Shown here: in pieces, positions 45,352 through 55,756 of the stretch
How the letters are laid out: every line of letters begins with the position of its first letter
Numbering within the stretch: position 1 is the first letter of the stretch
Source of the DNA: Diospyros lotus
Taxonomy: Eukaryota; Streptophyta; Magnoliopsida; Ericales; Ebenaceae
NCBI RefSeq assembly: GCF_014633365.1
Contig: NC_068339.1
Location: 29,397,316 to 29,461,315, forward strand
DNA length: 64,000 nucleotides
Direction: 5' to 3'
The notes under the pieces: model-generated
Seen by the model: the letters and a program-made list of their open reading frames with translations, nothing else
What the model was told of the DNA's origin: nothing
The model's database searches: none
Program-made: the position numbers and the translations under genes

Positions 45352-47179
45352 TGTGACACCCATAACTTAAAAACATGCTTAATAATAATAATATTCGTAT
45401 GAACTTCAAGGTTTAGCGCATAAAAACTAGAGAAACAATACTTTTATAAACTTAAGTAAAGTTTCAAAACATAATAAAATTCAAAGCAGGTTTACTGTAT
45501 GTATAAAGTTTGATGTAGAAAACATGGTTTCAACAGAAGAAAGAAAGACTTCGCGAATATGCTTGGTAGCAATAACATCCGTATAGAGAAATTTGGAGCT
45601 TAAAACCAAATCCAAACTTTCTTTAAATCAAATAAAATTCCAAGACATGCTTTATGGCATACTTATAGAAAAAGATCAGAGTTCAACCCTGAAAAATTTG
45701 TTTCAAAATGAAACTAAAACTTAAATTCTTGAAAATCCTTTTTATTGAGCCACCACGCTCCACGTCCACGTCCCGATCTCCTCATTCATGATCACCTTGG
45801 GGGGGGGGGGGAACATAAGGGGTGAGATTACGCAAATCTTAGTAAGTATAAGAGAACTATCAAACGTATTTAAACATGACATGAACTTGAAACATAAACG
45901 TATAACATAAGGGGACACGTTAGGTTTTACCAACTTGTAGGGGTAAGAGCCTTCGTACGTAGCGCTACTAAACCCTGATACCGTAACTTGCTGGAGAACA
46001 TGAAACTTGCTTGAAACATAATATGAGGGACCACATAAACATGATTCATGAGCATGCTTAAACATCATAGATAGTTCATAGTGTACTTACCTCAACTTGG
46101 TTGGAAAGGACCCAAATTTTTCGGTGAGGCTGTTTTGCTCCTGTTTCTACACCAAATTTACTCCTTCTTTTTGCAGAATTTTCCCCTCACTCTCTATCAC
46201 AAAATCCTCTCTTTTGATTCTCTTAACCTTCCCTAAATTCTCCTAAAACTTGTGAACTACCATAAGGCCTATTTATAAACATTTTCGGCCAATCATGTTT
46301 TGGCACATGTCCCATCATCATGAGGCCTCATTATTACCTTCTATGCGCGGCCAATAAATGCTTGCCACATGTCCTTAAGATAAGGTTTGGAGACTTTAGC
46401 AAACTTTGAGGCTAAGCAAAAGACTTGAAGAAGACTTAGCGAATACTTGGCAAAGACTTGGAGAAGACTTAGCAAATACTTGGAAAAGACTTAGAGAAGA
46501 CTTAGCAAATACTTGGAAAAGACTTAGAGAAGACTTAGCAAATACATGGAAAAGACTTAGAGAATACTTACTTTAACAAGGACTTGAAGAATACTTACTT
46601 AACAAAGACTTGGGAAAGACTTAACAAAGACTTAGAGAAGACTTACTTTAACAAAGACTTGATTTAAATAAGGTTTGGACTCTAAAATGATCCAAAGTTA
46701 GATTTGAAATCCATTTTAAACCCAAAGCTATATTTAATAAGATTTGAAATCCAAATCTAGATTTAAAATCCAAAGCTGAAATTGATTGCTACTTGAGATT
46801 CGCAACCATGACTCAAAATGGTCTAGATGGCTTAGCTGATTATCCTAATGATGCAGTTGCAAAATTTTAAGAACTGCACCGTGGCCCAAACTTTTTTGGG
46901 TAATTGCACTTAGACCCCTTGTAACTAGGTCCCCAGGCCATTTTTTAATTGCATTTTTGCCCCCCAAAGAGAGGATAAATTACACTAACATCTCAAAATT
47001 TTAGGTAAATTACACTTTTGCCCGAACTTCAATAGTTACAATTTTGCCCCTGGCTTAGAAATTGAATTTTTGTCTCAAGACTTCCACAATCCCTTAAAAT
47101 GTCCTATTTCTTCAAGTATCCGAATTTAAAAATCTCGAGTATTACATCATATTTTAGTCTACAAATTTTGAGTGTTAAA
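45352..47179 (-). repeat. Right (5') LTR of the 39363-47179 element
   Basis: It has the full promoter segment, including a minus-strand TATA box TTTATAAATAGGCC (46266-46279). A G13 run lies at 45799-45811, against G7 at the same place in the left LTR. The last bases read GTGTTAAA where the left LTR has GTGTTACA. Confidence 0.85.
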
Positions 47180-47195
47180 CATCCCCCTTGTTGGG

Positions 47196-47351
47196 ATGCC
47201 TATTATTTGGGCCAACAAGGTGCTCATACCCTTTGGACTAACTAATAGCCCAACAACCTTCTACACTTCAATAAACAAGATTTTTCATCCTTCTGTAAAT
47301 CAATTTATAGTGGTTTATCTAGATGACATTTTGATCTTGAAGAATAGTTAG
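47196..47351 (+). pseudogene. Ty3/Gypsy reverse transcriptase fragment
   Basis: One open frame reads PFGLTNSPTTFYTSINKIF, then FIVVYLDDILILKNS. This is the Gypsy RT core, with the catalytic YLDD encoded at 47316-47327. The frame stops exactly where family D head sequence begins (47349-47351). It is about 50 residues of a domain of roughly 170. No other pol part is next to it. Confidence 0.85.
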
Positions 47352-48104
47352 CTTAAGAAGAGGGATGAATTAAGCTCACCCTAAAACAAAGGACGTGCTA
47401 AAATAAAATCAAATTAAAGAATACAACACTCTAAATGTATAGTGGTTAAGCCCCTACTACCTACATCCATTACCTTTAACTCTTTGTTAAGGATTTTCCA
47501 ACCCATTGTAGCCCAAAAACTAAGACAATAGAATTTGTAGAGTAGGAAAGTTGGAGCTAAGGCAAAGTTAGGTTATCAGCTAGCAAAAGCCTATTGGTGG
47601 AGACAGGCATTGGGTAGCTTCGATCCTCGATGTACTGACTGGGGTCATAGGTGAACCTCTGAGGTCATCCCCAGGAGTGCCTGGAAGTGCCCTCCTACAT
47701 GCTTGGGGCATATCTGCACTCACAGGAACAAGTTAGAAGGTGATGTGAACCCCACGAAGGAAGGTGAGATCCGACAATCAAAACTTGTTCCTTTGCCAAG
47801 GATCATTCTAAAATAGATTCATAATAAAGAAAACAAAGGACCTTGACCCGTTATCTATAAAGAGATAAGAACCAAAGGTATAAGAAGGTAGGATTGATGC
47901 CACACTCAAGATAGATGAGAAGAGTTGTGAGTGATAAGTCAAGGATGAACGCCATGAGATAAAATCTTGATAAGTTCAAAGTAGTTCGTTGAAGAACCAA
48001 AGAGAAAACTCTCACTAATAATATTGCCCAAAAACTAAATTCCTCTCGGGTTACATTGGCTTATATAGCCGAACACAAATTCTAAATTAGAAGGAAATAA
48101 ATCA

Positions 48105-48809
48105 CACTACAAAAAAATCGACATTTAGCGGTAATTTTTTTTGCATTTAACGGTGGTTTTTAACCGCCGCTAAGTCAGTCGTCACGGAGCATTTAGCGGC
48201 GGTTTTCAGCAACTGTTGGAATAACCGCCGCTAATTTTAAATTTTGCGGCGATTTTAAAAACCGTTGCTAAATAAGTGATTTAGCAGCGGTTTCTACAAT
48301 ATTTAGCGGCGATTTTGAAATCACCACTAAAAATTTAAAAAAATTAAATTTTTAAATTTAGCGGCTGTTTTTAAAAAACCGCCGCTAAATTTAAATTTTT
48401 TTGAATTTTGCGGCGATTTTTGAAAACCGCCGCAAAAGTTAATTTAATATTAATTTTAAATTATTTAAGTTTTTTTTAAATTTAGCGGTGGTTTTTAAAA
48501 AATCGCCGTTAAATTTAATTTAATATAATTTTGAATTATTTTTTTTTAATTTAGCGGCAGAAATCGCCGCGAACTAGAATTTAATTTTTTATTATTTAAT
48601 TATTTTTTAAATTTAGCGGCGATTTTTTGGAAACTGCCGCAAAAAAACATATTTTACTGAATTTTGCAGCGGTTTTATGAAACCGCCGCAAAATTTTAAA
48701 AAAATCGCAGTAAAAATCGTATTTTGTGACGGTTTCAAAACCGCCGCAAAATACCATGTTTTTGCGGAGGTTTAAAAAACCATCGCAAAAAATCAATTTT
48801 TTTGTAGTG
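48105..48809. mobile_element. Non-autonomous CACTA element, 705 bp, TCA target duplication
   Basis: Ends are CACTACAAAAAAATCGA and (reverse complement of the right end) CACTACAAAAAAATTGA, 16 of 17 identical. TCA flanks both sides (48102-48104, 48810-48812). The whole interior consists of TTTAGCGGCGGTTTT and its complement AAAACCGCCGCTAAA, so it can fold at many scales. No coding region. The antisense frame spanning 48596-48874 is a product of these repeats. Confidence 0.92.
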
Positions 48810-48959
48810 TCAAATCCTAGGCATAGTAGGAATTGATTACAAGAAGGAAATAGCATAATCTGATAAAGAAACAAGAATTATCTAAAATAGAAAAGATTTA
48901 AAACAAAGTAGGAAATAAGGGAAGTGGTCAAATATTCAACCATTCCTTTTTATGCGCTG

Positions 48960-49080
48960 GATCTTATCAATCAATTATCCCCAAATCTTGCAAATCTTGT
49001 CAATCAATCAATCAGTCCCAAATCTTGCAATCTTGTCAATCAATCAATCAACCCCAAATCTTCTCAATCAATCAATCAGC
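48960..49080 (+). repeat. Tandem repeats of CAATCAATC / CCCAAATCTTG
   Basis: CAATCAATCAATC strings alternate with CCCAAATCTTGCAA; four units of roughly 30 bp are visible. Confidence 0.7.
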
Positions 49081-49321
49081 CCAGATTACTTTCAGAGACT
49101 TGGATAACATTGACAAAGCATTGACTATCTTGAATACTTAATTCGGGCATATTAGAATCTTGAACGATGCTTGAATTTGAGATGTGTTCAATTAGCCCAT
49201 TTAATGATCCTGTAATTTTCTTGGTTCTTGCCCTTGTCATTGGACCTCCATGGATGCTTAACGAGTCTTGTGGGGTTTTAGCAACCTGATTCACATCAGA
49301 AGGCATGCGGGGATTCCTCAC
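49076..49321 (-). pseudogene. C-terminal end of a Gypsy polyprotein
   Basis: The 81-residue frame contains GGPMTRARTKKITGSLNGLI, matching the GPMTRARAKK...ALNGL tail at the end of several Gypsy polyproteins, followed by a Ser/Gln-rich acidic end. Only the tail is present. The upstream part on the minus strand (above 49321) has been replaced by the tandem repeats. Confidence 0.6.
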
Positions 49322-49450
49322 TCGCGTATGCCCTCAGATGCTTAAGTCAGTATGGGTAGGAAAAAAGAGCAACAGACAAGTACAACATGTTATTATTGAA
49401 TATGGAACAGTTATAACTTTCTTGACGAGAGAGAGTTAATCTCGGTAGTG

Positions 49451-50354
49451 TTACAAGGTGCCAGGGATAAGCCTGCACAGTAGTAGAATTTGGATAGGCT
49501 TAAGAGGCATCCCTTCCGGAGGGCCGGACTACCTAGGGGGTCCTTCAGGAGAAGGTGAGCCTTACGACGGGCTATCGAAGCAGGGTCTGAACCCTAAGGG
49601 ACCTGCCCGAGCATAACTCCGAGCTTAGTGAGAGGTGCCTCGAGGCAATATTTACTTGACCATTGGTCCCTTAATAGTGTTATAACGTGTCAAGGATAGG
49701 CTTGCACAGTAGTAGTATTTGGACGGGCTTAAGAAGCATCCCCCCCAGAGGTCCGGACTGCCTAAGGGGTCCTCCGGGAGAAAGTGAGTCTCACAGTGGG
49801 CTGCCGAAGCAGGGTCTCCGCCCTTAAGAGACCTGCCCGGGTGCAGCTCCGAGCTTAGTGAGAAGTGTCTCTAAGCAACACTTACTTGACCAATATTCCC
49901 TTAATAGTGTTACAGGGTGCCGGGGATAGGCCTGCACAGTGGTAGCATTTGGATAGGCTTAAGAAGCATCCCTCCTGGAGGGCCAGACCGCCTAGGCGGT
50001 CCTCCAGGAGAAAGTGAGCCTCGTAGCAGGCTGCCGAAGCAGGGTCTCGACCCCTAAGGAACCTGCGCGGGTGCAGTTTCGGGCTTAGTGGGAGATGCCT
50101 CGAGGTAATACTTACTTAACCACTATTCCGTTAATAATGTTACAGGGTGCCGAGGATAGGCCTACACAGTAGTAGCATTTGGACGGGCTTAAGAAGCATC
50201 CCCCTCTCCCAGAGGGCTGGACTGCCTAGGGGGTCCTCCGGGATAAGGCGAGCCTCATAGAAGGCCGCCGAAGTAGGGTCTCTGCCCGGGCATAACTCTG
50301 GGTTTAGTGATAGGTGCCTCGAGGCAATAATTACTTTACCATTGTTACCTTAAG
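49451..50354. repeat. Four tandem copies of a GC-rich 230-bp unit
   Basis: Units start at 49451, 49680, 49910 and 50140 (periods 229, 230, 230), each beginning TTACAGGGTGCCGGGGATAGG or a variant. The fourth is shortened. Each unit contains a potential stem CCGGAGG...CCTCCGG around GGCCGGACTGCCTAGGGGGT. GC content is much higher than in the flanks. Confidence 0.88.
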
Positions 50355-50927
50355 GACACATCCCAGTCCATGGACATAAACATATCAAATTATATCCTAT
50401 AGGCATGCCACGTGTGGCATTATATAAACCTTAAGTATATACATAAGCGTTATATATATATATATATGGTCATGTAAACATAATAGGATATAAGGACTTA
50501 AGGGCTTATCATAAGAGCGTGGGATGACATTGCATCCTATCCCAGCCCATGAGTCTAATTGTTGGCTTGTAAGATCTAACGAGGAGTCAAGATTAGCTCG
50601 CAAACTGGGTTCGAATTGAGACTTGTTGCTGAATTTCCACCAAATGTTCAAAGTTTTCCAGGAGGCTTTGCACCGGATCGACCAAGGAGTCAAAGTTAGC
50701 TCATAGGCTTAGCACCAGACTCAGGCAAGGGATCTAGGTTAGCCTGCGGGCATGGCATCGAAACACATCCAGGAATCCAAGAAGGCCCGAGTCCATTGCG
50801 CCAGATCACCACTGGGTGGGCTCATCTGAGAAGGTAGGGCTGAACCCTATTTCTTCCATGTCGCTCCTTCGAGTTTGTCCAACACAAGGAATCTAGGTTA
50901 GACCCGAGACTTGTCTTTGAATTACCA
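50355..50927. other. Tail of the compound insertion
   Basis: It contains a (TA)n tract (about 50452-50467) and, from 50580, diverged repeats around AGGAGTCAAGATTAGCTCGC, AGGAGTCAAAGTTAGCTCAT and GGGATCTAGGTTAGCCTGC. No domain was seen. Confidence 0.5.
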
Positions 50928-51539
50928 CAACCACTTACTATTTAGCTTTTACCAGGCTTAGATAGACCCTTTTACACATCTTTTCATAAGCACAACTGGA
51001 ACCTTTATAATGTGTTTTTTATGGATTAAGCGCTTAACCCTTGTAGCTATAATAGGCTAGAAGATAATATAGGTTAACACTTAGAGAAGCAAATACAATT
51101 TAACACTAAACTAAGAAAGGATTCTCACAAAGGATCATAGATTTGAATGATATATCAAATATAAAAGCACTCTCTCTCTCTCTCTCTTATATAGTAGTGG
51201 ATAAAGATGTGTATTTGAATGTTTTGGCTTAAGACTTTTTGTTCAAGATTTTCATATCAGCATTCTGCATTATCTTTAGTCTTTTTTGGTTTAGATAGCT
51301 TTTCCCTCTTCAATGATGTTGAGTTGTTATGCAATAGGTAAAAGCTTAAACCTGTATTTCTGCAACAAACATTATTTCTTCATACAAAAGTAATGGTTAG
51401 AATTAAATTCAAATTTAAATCACATACAATTTGCATGAAAGAATTATCAAAGTTCATTAAATAAAGCTATGATTTTCTGAAATCTGAAGACTGTGTGCAT
51501 TTAATGCTGTCTACAATGGTTATAATTTTGGGTTTTAAT

Positions 51540-52050
51540 AAAGCATTAGTCGAGTGAAAATAGTGTTACTCGAGTGAGACACACAATTACTAGAGTAATC
51601 TTAAGAGTTTGTCAATTAAGCTTAGACATTAGTCAACTGTTGAATAAACCCACTCCATTAAGATTATCAATTGTATTAGTCGTTACTTGACTACAAATAT
51701 TTAAACCTGACTAAAAAATGATACTACTTAATGAAAAGCATATCTTATTCAATTAATATCTCAACAACTAGTAAATTTGAAATTGTTACTCGATTAACCA
51801 TTGTTGATACTCGATTCAAGTACAAAATTACTCGATTACAAATTTCTTTTAGTTAATTAATAATTTAAGTACAAAGACTAACACGCTATACAATAATTCT
51901 TACTCAACTAAAACATTTAGTTATTAGACTAAGTATGAAGTTACTTGATTAAATTAACTTCTTAGTCGACTAAAAGTTCAAGCATAAAGACTTGACATTT
52001 TGCTCACGAATTATTATACACAATTAAAAAATCTAGTTACTCGACCTCGC
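51540..52050. repeat. Palindromic TTACTCGATTAA array of D copy e
   Basis: Collinear with 5590-6080, including CTCGATTACAAATTTCTTTT and TTAGTCGACTAAAAGTTCAAG. The first 100 bp have full CGAG cores (GTCGAGTGAAAA, TACTCGAGTGAGAC) where copy a has decayed forms. Confidence 0.7.
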
Positions 52051-52060
52051 CAAAATCAAG

Positions 52061-52300
52061 TTGAGCTGCCCATCCACGTTCCGATACTACTTTAGTTTTG
52101 CTCCTCCCTTGGTTTTCTGTCACAATTGCCTCTGAATCACCTGATGAAGATTATAGTCATTTTCTTGTTGTTTTATTCAATAAGCATCTTTTAACTGAAG
52201 CCATAGACACCTTTCCATCAAGAGCTAAATTTATAATTATAATAAATAATATACGCAAAAAATAACAACTAAAGCCATAGACACCTTTTGGGTTTTTAAA
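52061..52300. other. Unassigned DNA between D copies
   Basis: GAAGCCATAGACACCTTT occurs twice (about 52198 and 52273), a short direct repeat around an AT-rich stretch. No domain was seen. Confidence 0.35.
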
Positions 52301-53640
52301 AAACCCTAAAGGGGGGTGAATTGGGTGTTTTAAAAATGTTTTCAAAAATAAAAGCCCTTTACTCACACACACAAAAAAAAACTGTTTGACATTTTAGAAT
52401 CTTTGAAGGATAGTTATAAAAGAATTTGTTGAAAGCTTAACTTTAACCCTTGTTACTTAAAGAAATAATGATATATATATATATATATATTTATAACTTG
52501 AATGAGAATGAGCTTTATCAGATCAAATTTTATAGCTATGAGTGCAAATCTTAAGTGTTGGAAGTGAAACTTGACTAGCTAGAATGAAAAGAAGAAATAA
52601 ACAAATGTAGCACATAAAGATTTTATAGTAGTTCGACTCACCCAACCTACTCCACTACCTTGACTTCTCACCAAGGAAGTCAACAATCCACTTTAGCTTT
52701 TATAGGATCAACTAAAATCTTAGTTTTTGATAAATGCAACTATAACCTCTACTTTTCAATGGATTAGCAATAACCGAATACCCAGATTTTATAAGGGTTA
52801 GTTGAAACTTTTTACAAATTCTTTGTATGAGCTTAAGCACAAACCCTTTAAGCTTTAATTAAGATACAAAAATATACAAGATAAGCCTCAGAGAATCTGT
52901 TACAATATATCACTCAACAAATGAGATAGGTTCTTACATATTGAAGAGAGATTGGAAGAATAAGAAGATAAAAACTATCTCTCTTTTTCTAATAGAATAT
53001 GTATGCTTTGAGGACATATTTTTCTCAAGAATAAGTGTTAGAAATTTAGCTCAACATCCACCCCCTTCTTTTTGAATCATATATGCCTTTTATAACTCTT
53101 CTCGTCTCATAATTGTTAGTCTTTTGTCTAGCAGGTAAAACCTGTAAGATTTTCAAGATATATTTTATTCTTTTTTATCCCAATTGTTAGATATATAATT
53201 TATGCTCAAAGAACGTTTAAAAAAACCTTTTTGCAATAGTTAGAATCAAAACTGTGCATTTTTTGATTATTTGTAACTGTTAGATTGGCAACTATATTTT
53301 CAAGTTACAACACAATATTACTCAAGTAAAAAATGTTTGTAATCAAATATTTTTTTAAATTATTTGAGTAAAAAATATTTGTAATTGACTATTTTTTACT
53401 ATACTCAAGAAAAAAAAAATACTCTATTAAAGCTCCAGAACCAGAGAGCCATTCTCTTTCAGCTAATTTTTACTCAAGTGGACTTTTTTGTTACGCGATT
53501 ACAAAAGAATAATACTCGATTCATTTTTACATTTACTCGAGTAGATTAAAATTATAATTGATTAAACTTAAACTCACTCAATTATACAATTCACTTAGTT
53601 GATTACTTCTATAAGTCCAAATTGTGATGCCCACCTCCCA
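52300..53640 (+). mobile_element. Dispersed family D, copy f
   Basis: The head ACCCTAAAGGGGGGTGAATTG (52303-52323) is followed by GGGTGTTTTAAAAATG, TTTATAGTAGTTCGACTCAC (near 52622), CCTACTCCACTACCTTGACT and CACCAAGGAAGTCAACAATC. A shorter array of ACTCAAGTAAAAAATATTTG-type motifs occupies 53290-53620. A (TA)n tract lies at 52470-52490. Confidence 0.55.
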
Positions 53641-53826
53641 GAGATGTCGCTACTAGGAGAAATCAGGGAAGTGGGTCGCCAAAGGAAATGTCATAGATAC
53701 AAACTGAATTAGAACATCCAGGCATTCATATTGCTTAATGGTAAGGCCACAAAAGTTAATTACAACACTCTACATATAATAATAGTCTCCTTGGGCTTAA
53801 CCACCCATACATTTCAAAACAGGAAG

Positions 53827-55756
53827 TGTAACACCCCCTCTTCTAGAACTGCCCGAGAAGAGGTGTTAAGGGAAAAATAAAATAAACTAACTGATAATCT
53901 AAAATCTGATACCATAAATGAATATCTCAATCAACTAAAACAAAAATTCTAAGATAACATAAACTGAAAACCATAAATTATGTCTAAGGGTTAATCCCTC
54001 AACTGAAATATAAAATAAATCTAAACTGACAAGACACTATAAACTAACAAAACTCTCAGACATCTTTTATCTTAAGCAGCTCCACGTACACACACTACTG
54101 ACCACTACTGCTAGGCCCCACATTTGGTAGTCCCCTGCTAGGACCTAGAATGGTGAAGAGAACAAGGTGAGCTACAAAGCTCAGCAAGTAATAAGCTGGA
54201 AAGAATAACTAAAGCTGAGTCGAAGAATATCGATACTGATAAATTACTTACTGAACTTGCACTGAGTATAATCACTATCTGTTTGCATTCATAAAAATGT
54301 AATGCACATAAACTGTAACTTAAATGTAGGTATACAACTTTAGCTCATAGGCCCACATAATCTAATACATACCTGACTAATCTGAATCCTGCATATATAA
54401 AAACTGTAAACACATACTGTGGGCAATAAGCCCCTGGTCCCCTGGTCGTCATCAGGTAAGCAACTCATAAATTGAGCTATAACTGAAATTAATACTGGTG
54501 GGATTCCCACGAACTAAGCAGCTTGGCACGCATAATGCAATGCTCAAATAAATGTTGGCACACAATATATAGTGCTTCATATAAAATCATGTTTAATATT
54601 CATACCAAGATGTATGCACATAATGTGACGCCTCGTTCCCACTTATGAGTGCCACTCGTGAACAATCAACCGAACTGCTCACATGCCCGACCATTCGCAA
54701 AGGGCGGACTATGTTTCAACACGAAATGCCCTAGGTGGGAACTAGTGTTCGTCCTTCCCTTCCCTCAACCCTAGGATCCACTAGTAGATTTGGGCTTTAA
54801 CCATACCACATTTGGCTAATTAATTTTCATTAATTTTTGCCCAATCACCATTTTTATTTATTTTAATTCTTCCTCTTTCCAAGGATTCCATCGGGCTCCA
54901 TAAAATTCACCATTTCAATCAACCCATTGATTTTTACCAATTTTGGAGGAAAAACTCATATAATTTAAATTTCCAAAAATTTTGGTATTTTCTCCAAAAA
55001 TACCCAAAATCCCTTTATTTTTGAAAATTCCTTCGAGGCCCAAAATCAACCAAGAATTACCCCAAAAAATCCTCAATTTTTCCAAATTTTTAAAAAAAAT
55101 TAGCCGACGGGGCCTGCTGGCGCTCCCGGGCGCCCCTGCCGGTGCCCGCGCGCTCTTGCGACCGCTGTGGCCCCTTACAGGCCACCTGGGGGCCGTACTG
55201 TTGTTGCTGCTGCCTCCCTCCATTTTCTTTCTTTTTCTTTTTTCTTTTCTTGGCTTCCCAGCCCAAATTTTCCAGATTTCTTACCCCTCATACTTGCATA
55301 AAAAATATCCACTTTTCCAACAAAAATCATTTTCTCCAATCCCCATGATTTATTCCAAATAAAATTATATCCATCGTCTTAGGCCTTCATAAGCCATTAC
55401 CAACCATTAAATTACATCACATGAAGCACATACAACAAATAGGCTTCCCTAAGCCATAAACCCACAAATTAAATACAACACATGCTAAGGCTTCTATAAG
55501 CCATAAATTTACAAACCCACCATGAGCTTCCCAACTTCAAGCTTGCAACACTTCCTTTTTCTCTTAGAACATGAACAACCTACAAGTTGAGGGTAAAACC
55601 TCATGAGCCATTAAGCTCAATAAGGGTGCAATGACAATAAGTATGAACAAAAACATATTATGTGATGCCAAATGCATGTATGCAACATGGTTAGGGCTTC
55701 CACATCCTCACAATCACCTAGGTTTGAGGCTTTAAACTACCCTACCCCACACAACC
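53827..55756 (-). mobile_element. Tekay-like LTR fragment interrupted by the LARD
   Basis: It begins TGTAACACCCCCTCTTC at 53827. It contains GTGAGCTACAAAGCTCAGC (54159-54177) and TGACGCCTCGTTCCCAC (54625-54641), text typical of minus-oriented long Gypsy LTRs. A very GC-rich block (55100-55200) and a pyrimidine tract follow. It stops at CAACC (55752-55756), where the next LTR starts, so its right part may lie beyond the window. Confidence 0.45.

Larger units (their letters stand above)
39363..47179 (-). mobile_element. Complete Ty3/Gypsy chromovirus-type LTR retrotransposon, mostly non-coding
   Basis: LTRs lie at 39363-41072 (1,710 bp) and 45352-47179 (1,828 bp), both starting TGTGACACCCATAAC. 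Flanks CATCA (39358-39362) and CATCC (47180-47184) form a near-perfect target duplication. The minus strand carries a primer binding site TGGTATCGGAGCAAGG (45333-45348) beside the right LTR, and a purine tract beside the left LTR, so transcription runs leftward. In the first 180 bp the LTRs differ at about 8 positions. The 4.3-kb interior keeps only an integrase/chromodomain remnant, so it depended on other elements to move. Confidence 0.88.
47504..50927 (-). mobile_element. 3.4-kb compound insertion with CAACC flanks
   Basis: CAACC occurs at 47499-47503 and 50928-50932. Copy a has a single TTCCAACCACTTAC at this place (4987-5000), so 47504-50927 is an insertion. It contains a CACTA element, a Gypsy polyprotein end on the minus strand, a 4-unit tandem repeat and a 400-bp tail (50510-50927) with repeated AAGGAGTCAAAGTTAGCTC-like text. 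The outer ends are not a clear TG/CA pair, so its class is uncertain; a rearranged Gypsy element is likeliest. Confidence 0.6.
47345..52060 (+). mobile_element. Dispersed family D, copy e (interrupted by a 3.4-kb insertion)
   Basis: The head GCTTAAGAAGAGGGATGAATT (47351-47371) continues uninterrupted into AAGCTCACC, unlike copy a. TGTATAGTGGTTAAGCCCC and AAGGATTTTCCAACC follow. At 47504 an insertion starts; D sequence resumes at 50933 with ACTTACTATTTAGC. The palindromic array occupies 51540-52050. The order is the same as 4859-6100. Confidence 0.65.

Noticed and set aside
48596..48874. 92-residue minus frame
   Set aside because: It crosses the end of the small CACTA element and is made from its repeats.
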